A stretch of DNA of 46,664 nt from Cyanobacteria bacterium SIG27 (GTDB taxonomy: Bacteria > Cyanobacteriota > Vampirovibrionia > Gastranaerophilales > Gastranaerophilaceae): positions 1 to 46,664 of the forward strand of contig SUTT01000012.1 in the NCBI GenBank assembly GCA_015152565.1. Direction: 5' to 3'. Below, in pieces: positions 22,234-32,400 of this stretch (positions are counted from its first letter, which is position 1; each line of letters begins with the position of its first letter). The position numbers were made by a program, and so were the translations under genes. A model generated the notes under the pieces. It did no database searches. It had not been told where the DNA came from and saw nothing but the letters and a program-made list of their open reading frames with translations.

Positions 22234-24053
22234 AAAACAACATCCAATCTGCCAAGTTTTTCTGCCCTATCGGCTTCTTTTCTTGTCATTGGTCCATCTT
22301 GAGTTAAAATTTCAGAAGCTTTTTTAAGTTGTTCAATTAGCTTATTATTGCTTGAATTTTTAGCTCTCAGCGCAACTTCATAAGCCTTAGGGAAGTTAAT
22401 TCCATAGCCTTTTGATAATTGTGAATAATAAAATCTTTCATAATCAGCTGGTATTCTAACTTTCCAGTTTGCAGCGTCAACTTTTCCAGTGTTGTTGATT
22501 TTTTCGCTCATTCCAAACAAATCCGTTAAAGTGTAATATTGATTTGCTGTTGTGAAAATTTCCGCTGCTTTTGCTGTTCTAAAGTCTTGTTCAAGACGTT
22601 CTTTGTATGGTTTTTCTTGATAATTTTTATCTTCATAACCTAAATATCTATAGCCTGCGCCTAGCGTTTCTTTTAATTGAGGGGTTTGAATTTTTCTTCT
22701 TTCAGCTTCTCTTGACATATTAACAATAGTATCGTTATCGTGATTTGCCATGCCAATTAAAAATTTACCATCAACATAGCCTTGTTGTTCTTTTAAATCT
22801 TTTGGGTTTTCGCCATATTGAGAATATGCTGTTGAAAAAACGTGAGGATAAATGTTTCTTGTCATATCTTTTGATTCTTGAACTCCATAGCCTACAAGTT
22901 CAAGCACAAAATCATCAGGGTTGAAATATCCTTTAGCGTCAATTGAAGCTTTTTCAATGATTTTTAAAATTTTATCTTGAAGATTATAAGTATATCCGCC
23001 TTTTAAATCTGAATTATATTCAAAAGGTGTAACATATTGCCAAAAAGCATCAAGCCTAATGCCATCATAAAGAGTTAAAAAGTTCTTAAATTTTTCATAT
23101 AAAAGTTCACCCACAACATCAAGACTTACAATTTCGCCGTTTTCATCAAATTCGCCTAATTTATCAAAATTTAACGACGGTGCCCACCAGCCTTGGATAT
23201 TGTTTGTTTCAGGGCAATTAGGGTCTTCTACACCCATAAAAACATCAGGCTTAAAACATTCAGAGTTCATTTGCACTTCTTTTTTTGAAAAACAAATTAA
23301 ACAATCGCCAAAATATTTAATTCCTTGTTCATTGAGTTCTTTTTTGGTTTCTAGGTGTTGTTTAAAAGCGATAAATTGGCAAAATTCTAAAAATTCAACT
23401 GATTCTCTTAATTCCCTAGCATCAAATTCGATATTTTTTCTTGCATATTGAGATAGCGTTTCTTTAAACGCTTCAAATTCTTGTTTTAGCTGCTCATCAT
23501 CAAGTTGTTTAAAATTGTCAAAAGCCTTGTGCAGCGCTTTAAATAAAATACCATCATATTTATTTCCTAAAACATAAGCGTAGTTTGTTGAATATTCTCT
23601 ATCTAATTTTGAAGCGGGGTAATTTTCATCCAATGATTTAATATAATTTTCATCTAACAGATTACCGTATTCATCATTGCATAGTTTATCAAGTGCAATT
23701 GTGTGTGAGCCAAGGGTGAAAGTTGTTCCTGAATACGGAGAAAGGTCAAAAACCAAGTCACCTCTTTGTTTTGAATATTGTAAGTCGCCTTGTGGAGCGG
23801 CTTGGATTTTATTTATTTGTGAAACATCTTGTAAAAATTGTATAAATTCAGGAGCGTTTGCTGAGTTAAGTGTTCCTATGGCATAGTTTTTACCGTAAAC
23901 TGATGGCACATTAAAATCAAAAATAATAGCTGCCGTTTCTTTTGTGCCAAGTTCTTCTCTAGCTTGTTCTTGAGCTTGTTTAAGCTTTTTTTGCTCATTT
24001 GAGCTTAGTGCTCTTTTAAAATTTGGGCAAGAAACAACGGAATTGATTTTCAT
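22230..24053 (-). CDS. GH77-like 4-alpha-glucanotransferase
   Basis: About 607 residues from ATG 24053; a GTG at 24062 is less likely. GH77 landmarks appear in order: FCQFIAFKQH with KYFGDCLICFS, then YDGIRLDAFW (nucleophile D, about residue 331), ELVGYGV (acid/base E, about 386) and MANHDNDT (third carboxylate, about 435, matching GTHDNDT). The family moves alpha-1,4-glucan chains during maltodextrin or glycogen use. The spacing fits, but the sequence is divergent and carries the N-terminal CPNFKRA tag seen in lineage-specific proteins, so the substrate may differ. No signal peptide was seen. It stands alone, convergent with the 21586 gene. Confidence 0.75.
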   Translation of the reverse strand: MKINSVVSCPNFKRALSSNEQKKLKQAQEQAREELGTKETAAIIFDFNVPSVYGKNYAIGTLNSANAPEFIQFLQDVSQINKIQAAPQGDLQYSKQRGDLVFDLSPYSGTTFTLGSHTIALDKLCNDEYGNLLDENYIKSLDENYPASKLDREYSTNYAYVLGNKYDGILFKALHKAFDNFKQLDDEQLKQEFEAFKETLSQYARKNIEFDARELRESVEFLEFCQFIAFKQHLETKKELNEQGIKYFGDCLICFSKKEVQMNSECFKPDVFMGVEDPNCPETNNIQGWWAPSLNFDKLGEFDENGEIVSLDVVGELLYEKFKNFLTLYDGIRLDAFWQYVTPFEYNSDLKGGYTYNLQDKILKIIEKASIDAKGYFNPDDFVLELVGYGVQESKDMTRNIYPHVFSTAYSQYGENPKDLKEQQGYVDGKFLIGMANHDNDTIVNMSREAERRKIQTPQLKETLGAGYRYLGYEDKNYQEKPYKERLEQDFRTAKAAEIFTTANQYYTLTDLFGMSEKINNTGKVDAANWKVRIPADYERFYYSQLSKGYGINFPKAYEVALRAKNSSNNKLIEQLKKASEILTQDGPMTRKEADRAEKLGRLDVVF

Positions 24054-24178
24054 ATTTAACACCTAACTAACTATATGTGTAGTATAAAACTAGTGAAAAT
24101 ATTTTTGTGCTATATATTACAATTTGTATCAAAATTTATTATTTTTTAAAGAAAATTTTTAAACGGTCGATAAATTAA

Positions 24179-26299
24179 ATGTATCAATGTGTGTATAAAT
24201 GTATGTATAATGTCGACTTTACAACGCTAAAAATAGAATTTAGCGAATATTTGCAAAAACTTGGGCTAATACCTGAAACTGAAAACGAAGAAGAAGTGTC
24301 AGGGGTTAGCATATTTGAGTATAGAGAAGAATTTAAGGAATTTATTCAAGAAAATTATAACATTGATATGGAATCTGAGGATTTTTCAACTAATCTTTCC
24401 GATTTAATGGAAACCGAAATTGAAGATGGAAAATTGGTTTTATCGGATGAAGAAGCGCAAAATAAAGATATGGCGTTTATGGTTAATCTTTTAAATGGGC
24501 TTTTTGAGGATGAAGAATTTGCAAAAAGCATTGATGAAGATGGGATTGAGGGTTTAAACGAAGAAGAAATTAAAAAGTTTTTAACTTTTGTGAGTTCTCA
24601 AGATGATGATGAAGAAACTTTAACTTTTGATGAAATTGCGGACGGTTATAAAAAAGTTGAAGATGGCGAGTATAACGTTAATGATATTGAATTAGAAGAA
24701 AAAGAAGAAATTGAAGAAGCTGAAGAAGAAACAGTGCAACCTGCTGTGCAATCATCTGGTGGAAACTCTGGTGGTGGATATAGCGGTGGTGGAAATAGCG
24801 GTGGAGGAAATAATGTTTCTAATACTCAAACAACCACACAAGATGACCCAAAAACTCTTGATCAAATGACTACTCAACAATTAAATGATGAATACGATAA
24901 ACAAAAGGTAAATGTAGATAATCACGCTCAAAATGTTAATAATGTCATTGCTCAAAATAACGAAAATGTTTTAAAAGCTAAAGAAGAATATGATAGCGCA
25001 ATAAATGTGGATGAAAATATTTCGCCTGAATTGTTAAATAAAAGAAATACTAATTTGGATGAAATTACAAAAACCGATTCTACTATTTCGCAATTAAAAA
25101 CAGAAATAAATGATATCGATGTTGAAATTTCTGCATGTGATAGTGAGCTTTCTTCAATTGAAAGCAGTATCTCGGCGCTTAATGCTTCTGTATCGTCTTT
25201 TTCTAATGTGCCAAGTGATGATAGCGAAGCACAACAAGAAGTGTCGGAAAAAAAACAAGTTGTTAATGAACAATTAACTCAATTGCAAACGAAGCAAAAA
25301 GAAGTTAGCGAGAAAAAAGCGCAATTGGAACAACAAAAAGCTCAAAAACAACAAGAGCTTGATCAAAACGCTGAAAAATTAAACACTTTAAATCTTGAAA
25401 AAGCTTCAATTGATGAAGAAATTTTAGCAAATGCTAATGAGCAAACAAAAAATGCTCTAAATGCTTATAATCAAGCAAGAGCTAATGCCGATACTTCGCT
25501 AAAAACTGCACAAGATAATTTAAAAACAGAAAAAGATAAATTAAGTAACATAGAAAAATATCTAAATGCTTCAAAATCAAAAGATATTCAAGATAAATAT
25601 AGCTACAGTCCGACCGCAGATATATTTAAAGAAGTGGGTGGATATAATTGGGATGAAGTAGTTGGACAAACAAAATTAAAATATGGGGTAATTTCGCCAA
25701 ATGAGATTGACCCAAATAAGAAAATGCCGCTTTTAATTTATCTTCATGGAACTGGTCATGAACAAGGTGGCTTAGACTTGATGGAGCAAAGAGTTTTTGG
25801 TGAAATTTTCAGTAATTATAAACAAGAAGATTTTAACGGATATGTTCTTTGTCCTAATTTAACCAGTGGAACTTGGCAAAGCGAGGATTCTGCTCGAGCG
25901 ATTGAAGAAGTAATTTCAAACTTTGCAAAAACTCATAATATTGATGAAGATAATATTGCTTTGGTTGGACACAGTTTTGGTGGTTCTGGTGCGCTATTTA
26001 TGGCAAACAGTGAAACATTTAATGGTTCAGGAAAATATCAACTTAAAAAAGCTGCAGCATTAACTGGTTATCCTGCAAAGAAATATAATGATTATAAAAT
26101 TCCAGTTACAATTTATGAAGATGCTGACTCTCATAAACTTTTAAAAGAAAGAGCTATTGATGCACTGAATGAACAAGATGGTGATCAATATTTTGACTAT
26201 AGAAGCGTTGATCATGGACTTGTTGATAATGTCGCTTTAACTAAAGATAAAGATGGCAACGGAAGAGCAGATTTATTTGAATGGCTTTATGGTAAATAG
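24179..26299 (+). CDS. Coiled-coil protein with C-terminal alpha/beta-hydrolase and EF-hand-like end
   Basis: A 706-residue mosaic protein. The N-terminal 190 residues are very acidic with helical, EF-hand-like stretches (SIDEDGIEGLNEEEIKKFL). A glycine-serine linker (GGNSGGGYSGGGNSGGG, about 197-213) follows, then a long coiled coil rich in K, E and Q (about 225-465). The C-terminal 230 residues are an alpha/beta-hydrolase: PLLIYLHGTGH (oxyanion region), GHSFGG (serine nucleophile) and SVDHGLVDN (catalytic histidine), like PHB-depolymerase/feruloyl-esterase types. It ends in DKDGNGRADLFE, a 12-residue calcium-loop pattern. An extracellular role is suspected but no signal peptide is visible; the first 25 residues hold several alternative ATGs. 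Confidence 0.72.
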   Translation: MYQCVYKCMYNVDFTTLKIEFSEYLQKLGLIPETENEEEVSGVSIFEYREEFKEFIQENYNIDMESEDFSTNLSDLMETEIEDGKLVLSDEEAQNKDMAFMVNLLNGLFEDEEFAKSIDEDGIEGLNEEEIKKFLTFVSSQDDDEETLTFDEIADGYKKVEDGEYNVNDIELEEKEEIEEAEEETVQPAVQSSGGNSGGGYSGGGNSGGGNNVSNTQTTTQDDPKTLDQMTTQQLNDEYDKQKVNVDNHAQNVNNVIAQNNENVLKAKEEYDSAINVDENISPELLNKRNTNLDEITKTDSTISQLKTEINDIDVEISACDSELSSIESSISALNASVSSFSNVPSDDSEAQQEVSEKKQVVNEQLTQLQTKQKEVSEKKAQLEQQKAQKQQELDQNAEKLNTLNLEKASIDEEILANANEQTKNALNAYNQARANADTSLKTAQDNLKTEKDKLSNIEKYLNASKSKDIQDKYSYSPTADIFKEVGGYNWDEVVGQTKLKYGVISPNEIDPNKKMPLLIYLHGTGHEQGGLDLMEQRVFGEIFSNYKQEDFNGYVLCPNLTSGTWQSEDSARAIEEVISNFAKTHNIDEDNIALVGHSFGGSGALFMANSETFNGSGKYQLKKAAALTGYPAKKYNDYKIPVTIYEDADSHKLLKERAIDALNEQDGDQYFDYRSVDHGLVDNVALTKDKDGNGRADLFEWLYGK

Positions 26300-26300
26300 A

Positions 26301-27443
26301 TTATCCCTTAAAACCATTTTTTGTTAAATCTTGCCAAATTGAGCTTGCTAGCGCTTTTTGGGCAGGATGAGTTAAATCTTGTTTTAGGCTATCTGATGGC
26401 AAATTTTTAAATTCTTCAATTAAGCCACTTGGTAGCGGGTTTGAAAAAGTATCATAAGCAAGGGCTGCTGCGTTTTCAATTTTACCATTTATTGTTGGTG
26501 GAACAATAATACCTTTGTAATCTTTTAAAACATCAACAGGAATTAATCTTCCTTCGTTTTGTCTTAGCCATTTTCCACCAGCGTCAAATTTAAATGCGTG
26601 ATCTCTTCCACCGGTTACAATGATGTTATCTGATAATTTACCGTAAACATCAACGTATTGCGGAATTGTATCTGTGATTATTGTTGGAAAAGGATGTTGA
26701 TTTCTTCCATAAATTGAATAATCAAAAGGAGTAACAGTTAGAGTGTTAATTCCGTTTTTCTGTCCTAAATCCATAACTGCTTTATCAACGCCACTATAGC
26801 TAACGCTTGAAACAAGTGCGATGTCATCTTGGCTTAGACCTATACCTTCTTTAAAATATTTTTGAATTGGACCATAAAATTCTTCAATTGCTTCTTCATA
26901 TTTTTTTGTTAATTCTGCTTTAGATAGCGAACTTCCGCCTTGTATGTTTTCTGGTTTAATATTTGTCCAACCAACCATACCAATTGTTGTTTTGGGTTGA
27001 GAACTAAATGCTTTATCAAAAATTTGAGCTTTTTGAATGTCATCAACTTTTTTAATTAAACCAAGATTTTTAAAACCGTCAACATTTTCAAAAATATGCT
27101 CAACAGCACTTCCATCCCAATTTTTGGCTAAAATTTTAACGCCATTATCAACTGTTGTAATTGAACCATTTGGAAGAGTCATAGAATTCAATTTTGCAAT
27201 TGCTTCGTTAATTTTTCCGGCTTGAACTAATGAAAATGCATCAACTACAAAATCGCTTTTTCCTTGAGAAATTAATTCGCTGCATTTTCTCAAAGCTTCC
27301 AAAATAGCGTCGCTACCATATTGTGCGGCTTTATTTCCTTTAAAAGAAACGCTATCAAATTGCATTGGTTTAAGGGAAATATTTTGTTTTTTGACATTTT
27401 GTGCTTTGTTTGAGATAGAAAAATTGATTTTATTAATATTCAT
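26301..27443 (-). CDS. Unknown protein with SFKG-type N-terminus
   Basis: A 380-residue protein not recognised by family. After a lysine- and asparagine-rich leader (about 28 residues) comes FDSVSFKGNKAAQYG, again the SF(K/G) motif of this lineage. The body looks alpha/beta: TTIGMVGWTN, DDIALVSSVSYSGVDKAVM, NTLTVTPFDYSIYG and DNIIVTGGRDHAF alternate strands and helices as in a Rossmann-like or SLOG-type nucleotide-binding fold, but no binding motif is certain. It is tail-to-tail with the esterase gene, one base apart. Location in the cell is unknown. Confidence 0.55.
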   Translation of the reverse strand: MNINKINFSISNKAQNVKKQNISLKPMQFDSVSFKGNKAAQYGSDAILEALRKCSELISQGKSDFVVDAFSLVQAGKINEAIAKLNSMTLPNGSITTVDNGVKILAKNWDGSAVEHIFENVDGFKNLGLIKKVDDIQKAQIFDKAFSSQPKTTIGMVGWTNIKPENIQGGSSLSKAELTKKYEEAIEEFYGPIQKYFKEGIGLSQDDIALVSSVSYSGVDKAVMDLGQKNGINTLTVTPFDYSIYGRNQHPFPTIITDTIPQYVDVYGKLSDNIIVTGGRDHAFKFDAGGKWLRQNEGRLIPVDVLKDYKGIIVPPTINGKIENAAALAYDTFSNPLPSGLIEEFKNLPSDSLKQDLTHPAQKALASSIWQDLTKNGFKG

Positions 27444-27544
27444 TATTTTACCCTTTAATTTATTTGCTTATATAAAACATATAAAAATAAAATATTGCTT
27501 AATTTGTGTTATAATTTTTTCAAGTTTGGAATTAAGAGGTGTTT

Positions 27545-28186
27545 ATGTTTAAAAAATGTTTGGAATTTATTAAAAATCATATTGATTTTAGATTTTATAG
27601 GGTTACTTGGTTTGTTTTATTGACTGCGCTATCAATTATTCCAATGTTAATGTATATGCCTCAAAAATATGGTTTTGAAAATGGTTTATTAGAAAATATT
27701 CAAATGACAACTTTGTTTGTTATTTTTGGCTTGTGTTTAGCCGCAAAAACGAATGTTAAATTTTTCAGATTTTGCGCTTTAGCTTTGACTTTGTTAATCA
27801 TAAGAGAAGTAAACTGCGGAAGAACATTGTTTTTCCCAATTCCAGGCGAATATCATAAATATTACTCTTGGAGAGATTTACCTTGGCCTTGGCTTGGAAA
27901 AGTTGTCCATGGTGTTTATGGAACTTGGATTGCTGTTGTTGGTTTAATTTTTCTTAAAAAGAAGATATATGTTGAATTATGGAATACTTTAAAAAACATT
28001 AAAATTCCATTTTGGAATATTGTTTTTGCAGCAGTTGCAACGTTTATGGGTGCAATTGCAGAAGAATTTACAAATAATAATTTTATTTTTGAAGAAGGGT
28101 TTGAACTATTATTTTATGTTTCTATTTTGAGCCTTGTTTGGCTGTATTCTAGAAACAAAAACTTTTCTTTAGAAAAGGCTGAATAA
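27545..28186 (+). CDS. Six-helix integral membrane protein, unknown
   Basis: About 213 residues from ATG 27545, chosen for AAGAGG five bases upstream; a GTG at 27539 is less likely. Six hydrophobic helices are visible: VLLTALSIIPMLMYM, TTLFVIFGLCLAA, FCALALTLLIIREV, YGTWIAVVGLIFL, IVFAAVATFMGAI and LLFYVSILSLVWLY. Charged residues fall near helix ends (IIREVNCGR, AIAEEFTNN). The family is not recognised and no transporter signature is seen. Only 64 bases separate it from the small secreted protein downstream, so co-transcription is possible. Confidence 0.65.
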   Translation: MFKKCLEFIKNHIDFRFYRVTWFVLLTALSIIPMLMYMPQKYGFENGLLENIQMTTLFVIFGLCLAAKTNVKFFRFCALALTLLIIREVNCGRTLFFPIPGEYHKYYSWRDLPWPWLGKVVHGVYGTWIAVVGLIFLKKKIYVELWNTLKNIKIPFWNIVFAAVATFMGAIAEEFTNNNFIFEEGFELLFYVSILSLVWLYSRNKNFSLEKAE

Positions 28187-28250
28187 TAGCGACTTTGTTA
28201 AAATTTGCTACTATTGTGGTATATATAACTTAAGTTTTTTAAGGATTGTT

Positions 28251-28607
28251 ATGAGAAAAAATTCGATACTATTATTTTTAATAGCATTTGTTTTCTTTGC
28301 TCAAAATGTTAGTGCAAAAATGTATGAATGCACATATAAAAATAAATATGGAGTAGATGTTGTTTCTTCGTATAATACTTTGGTTAAAACCACACCAAAC
28401 TATAAGGAATTATTAAACGCTTATAAAATAGGCAATTGTAGAGAGTTAATTATTAAAAAATATTTCCTTGATGGAACAATTTGTAATATTCAATTTTATA
28501 AAGATACTAGAAAAATTAGCTATATAACTTGTCCTAAGGGTGAAGATGAAGCCTATAGACAATTAAAAGAAATTGCAAGAAGAGATTACGGTTATTTTAA
28601 AAATTGA
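28251..28607 (+). CDS. Small secreted cysteine-containing protein
   Basis: A 118-residue protein with a clear signal peptide (KK/R n-region, SILLFLIAFVFFAQ core, cleavage after NVSA). The mature chain of about 95 residues has four cysteines (MYECTY, IGNCREL, GTICNIQ, YITCPKG), which could form two disulfides in the periplasm. The family is not recognised. Its stop codon abuts the stop of the convergent pdxJ with no gap. Confidence 0.6.
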   Translation: MRKNSILLFLIAFVFFAQNVSAKMYECTYKNKYGVDVVSSYNTLVKTTPNYKELLNAYKIGNCRELIIKKYFLDGTICNIQFYKDTRKISYITCPKGEDEAYRQLKEIARRDYGYFKN

Positions 28608-29315
28608 TTATTTTATTAATTCAAGCATTTGCTTAATGGCATTTTCAAGCCCGACAAAGATTGATTTTGAAATAATACTATGACCAATGTTTAGTTCTGA
28701 TAGTCCGTCGATTTCTTTCATTAAATAAACATTTTCATAATTTAAACCATGACCTGCATTAACTTTTAAACCTAAATTTTGAGCTAGTTTTGAAGCGGAT
28801 TTTAATTTTTCTAATTCAATTTTAAAATCGCCTTTTTCAAAAGCATTTGAAAAACATCCCGTGTGCAGTTCGATATAGTCAGCACCAATATAATTTGAAG
28901 CTTCTACTTGTTTAAAATCGGCATCAATAAACATACTAACTAAAATTCCAGCTTCTTTAAGCGGTTTGATGAATTCTTTTAAATATTCTTTTTGACCAAA
29001 TACATCCAAACCGCCCTCTGTAGTCACTTCTTGGCGACGTTCAGGAACGATGCAAACGCTATAGGGTAGTAAATCTAGTGCAATTTGTTGAATTTCTTTT
29101 GTTGCAGCCATTTCAAGGTTGATTTTTGCACCAAGTTTTTTGACTTCATATAAATCGTTGTCTTTAATGTGGCGTCTATCTTCTCTTAAATGCATGGTTA
29201 GTGCTAAAATATCTTCTTTTAATGCGATTTTAGCTGCTTCAATTAAATTTGGCTCTATTCCACCTCTTGCGTTTCTTAAAGTTGCTATGTGGTCTATGTT
29301 TACTCCCAGTTTCAT
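28608..29315 (-). CDS. pdxJ: Pyridoxine 5'-phosphate synthase
   Basis: A 235-residue protein that is recognisably PdxJ: KLGVNIDHIATLRNARGG at the N-terminus, HLREDRRHI (phosphate and catalytic region), VPERRQEVTTEGGLDV, IELHTGCF, and the C-terminal GHGLNYENV and LNIGHSIIS. It is a TIM barrel that condenses 1-deoxyxylulose 5-phosphate with 3-amino-2-oxopropyl phosphate, the ring-closing step of vitamin B6 synthesis by the DXP-dependent route. Length is normal and key residues are intact. It is a single gene facing away from the 29441 operon. Confidence 0.96.
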   Translation of the reverse strand: MKLGVNIDHIATLRNARGGIEPNLIEAAKIALKEDILALTMHLREDRRHIKDNDLYEVKKLGAKINLEMAATKEIQQIALDLLPYSVCIVPERRQEVTTEGGLDVFGQKEYLKEFIKPLKEAGILVSMFIDADFKQVEASNYIGADYIELHTGCFSNAFEKGDFKIELEKLKSASKLAQNLGLKVNAGHGLNYENVYLMKEIDGLSELNIGHSIISKSIFVGLENAIKQMLELIK

Positions 29316-29440
29316 AATTAAATTTTACATCAATAAATTAAAAAGAAACAAAAAATTTACAAAGTTTACATTAAGTGTCAAAAATATAGGATTTATATTA
29401 TAATTCAATTAAGTGTTACAACAAACTGGGATATTAAGTT

Positions 29441-32400
29441 TTGATTTGTCCAAAGTGTAAGACTAAGGTGTCTAAAAATGACACGGTTTGTCCAACATGT
29501 AAATTAAAATTAATCTTCAAATGCTCCAAATGTGGCTCCCCAACCCGCCTTGGTTCTGTGAGCTGCAAAAAATGTGGCAATGTTTTTGTTAAATTTTGCC
29601 CAGAGTGTAATTGTGCAAATATTCCAACAGCTACTGCGTGTAGAAAATGTAGCTATAAGTTTGAAAAATCAAAAATACAAGAAGAAAAAAAAGTTAAGTT
29701 TTTAGAAAATAAAGTTCAACAAGAACCTCAAGAAAAGAAAAAAGTTATAAATATTACCCAAGAAATAAGTACGAACGCTACTATTGGGGATGTTTCTTTT
29801 CTTGAAAAAGATAAAAATAAAGAGCAAGAAGAAAATAAACCGTTTTTATTTTATATAGATTTTATCAATCTTGATAAATTCCTTGAAAAATACAATAAAA
29901 AAGAATTTGAACATGAAGTAATTCAAAACATCAAAACTACGATTAAAATTGCTTTTGGGGTTAATTGTGAATTTATTAATTCTCACGTTGCAATGTTTAG
30001 CTTGAATTACAACAAGCAAATGAAAATTCTTGACAAGATTGGTCTTTTTGAGCAAGAGTTTTCTAAATTTAACCAAATTTTAGAAAAGAAACTCGATAGT
30101 GGCTTATCTTATAAATTTGCAATTTCAACAGCGCAAGAAGTTAGAAAAAGCAGTGAAATAATTCAACTTAAACATGGTTGCGATAAAGATGTTATTGTTT
30201 CAAGTGGAGCTTATTCTAAGCTTAGTTCTGAATTATCTTTAATTAAAATAACATCTGATTCATACAAGCTCATATTTCTTGAACAAAGACCTGTTTTTGA
30301 GCAGGCAAAAGATGTTAAATATGATAAAGCTTTAGAAATGATGCTTGAAAGCTTGTCTGATAATGCAAGTTCAATTAGGGCAATTTCTTTGAATGCTCAA
30401 AGAGGGGCGGGAAAAACTCACTTGTTGAGCGATTTATACAATAAACTTTATGTTAAAAAACCAGCTAACACTATTGTTTTTCACGCTCAATGTAGCGCAT
30501 TAACTCAAGTTAGTCCTTATGGGCTTATTCAGAATTTCTTTTCAACATTGTTTAATTGTCCTGCTGTTTTAAGGGAAGATTTTAATATCAACGGTTTTGA
30601 AAAGAAGGTTTTAGATAGATTGCAACTTGATAAAATCGATAAAGACCACTTAGAAACATTAGCTAATCTTATATATCCAATTAAAAAAGATTACTACGAA
30701 AATATTTTAATTAATAAAGAAATTACTTATCGATATTTAAAAGATGTTTTTGATTATATCAAACAAAAGAAAAATTTAATCTTCATTATTGATGATTTTG
30801 ATTTAATCGATGAATCTTCTTATGGATTTTTGAAATTTTTAGTTACAGAAAATTACTTTGAAAGAGATGCAAAATTGGTTCTTGGATATAAAAACCAGCA
30901 TTCAATTTCAATGTATTTCCAAACTGATAAGTTAAATAATAACAATTGCTTAAATATTTCACTTCGTAGTTTAAATTCTTCTGAAAGTAAAATTTTCATT
31001 AAAAAAGTTCTTGGTCAAGAATGTCAAATTCCAAATGATATCTTATCTCATGTTGCATATAATGCTCAGGGAAATATTGCTTATATTGAACAAATTCTTC
31101 AATATTTCTTTGAAAGAAGAATTTTGCTTGTAAAAGATGGGGAAGTTATATTTAATAAAGAATTTGCTGATGTTGAAATTCCCGCAACTTTAGAAAAAGT
31201 TTTCTGCAAAAGATTAGATTTTTTAAGGGAAAATAATGAAAAAGAATATATTTTCTTAAATGTTGCTTCGCTTCTTGGTGATAGACTTGATTATCGTTTA
31301 TTGTCAGGTGTTTTTCAATTAACAGAAAATGAGTTTTTTGAAATCGTTAACCTGTTAGAGAAAAAAGGATATTTGAAGCGTAAAGTTGATGATATTTATG
31401 GCTTTAAAAATTCTCTAACTTGGTCATATTGCTACATTAAGGCAAAAGAAGAAGATTTAATTAAGGAAGATGCTAAGAAATTATTATTAGAGTTAAACGA
31501 TAAAACAATTTCAACTCCTTTAATTTGCCCAATTTTAGCACAAGTTATCGGAAATAAAGATTTAGCTTTTAGCTTATGGACTAAAAATCTTCAATATGCA
31601 AGCTATATTGGTGATGTAAATATCTATACAATGGCGCAAAAGCAAAGTTTAATTTTGCTTGAAAATGTTAAATTGGATAATTTTGAATATACTAAAAACA
31701 ATATTTGTGAGCGTCTTGGTAAGTTAATTTACGATAAAAATCCATCTGAAGCAAAAGAATATTTATCAGTCGCAATTGCTGCAGCGCAAAAAAACCACGA
31801 AATTAATAAAATCATTGAATTAACCGGATATTTGGCTAAAAGTTCATATTTAACTCAAGATTACAATGCTGTTGTTGAAGTTGTGGATAATGTTTTAAAA
31901 TTCTTCAATAAACATGATAAAACAGATAGAAAATCAACAATTGAGCTTCAAATCGCTTTAATTAAAACAAGAAAATTAGAAGCATTGTTGCAGCTTGGCT
32001 CTTGGCAAGAAATTTCAAGTTTGGTTAATACTGAAATTACTCCGGTTTTAGAAAAACATTTGAATTTCTTTTCAAAACACAAATGGATTAGCCAAAGTGA
32101 AATTTTCTATTCTTGGATTGAAGCAAATATTATTTTAGCTCAAAGTTACGCCCAACAAGGCTCTTCAACTGCTTTTGAATTGATATCAGAAATCGATAAA
32201 GTTCTTCAAAAAGAAAGAGGAACAAGAATAGATATGCTTCGAGTTAAGCTTGCTTTTGCAGACGCCATGGCAAGCACTTCAAGAGGCTTTTTTGATGAGT
32301 CTGATACGATTTTGCAAGAAATAGTTAAAGATTATTCTTATGTTATTGATAATCCAAATTTAATTTGTGATTGGAATATTATCAATCTAATTAATAAAAT

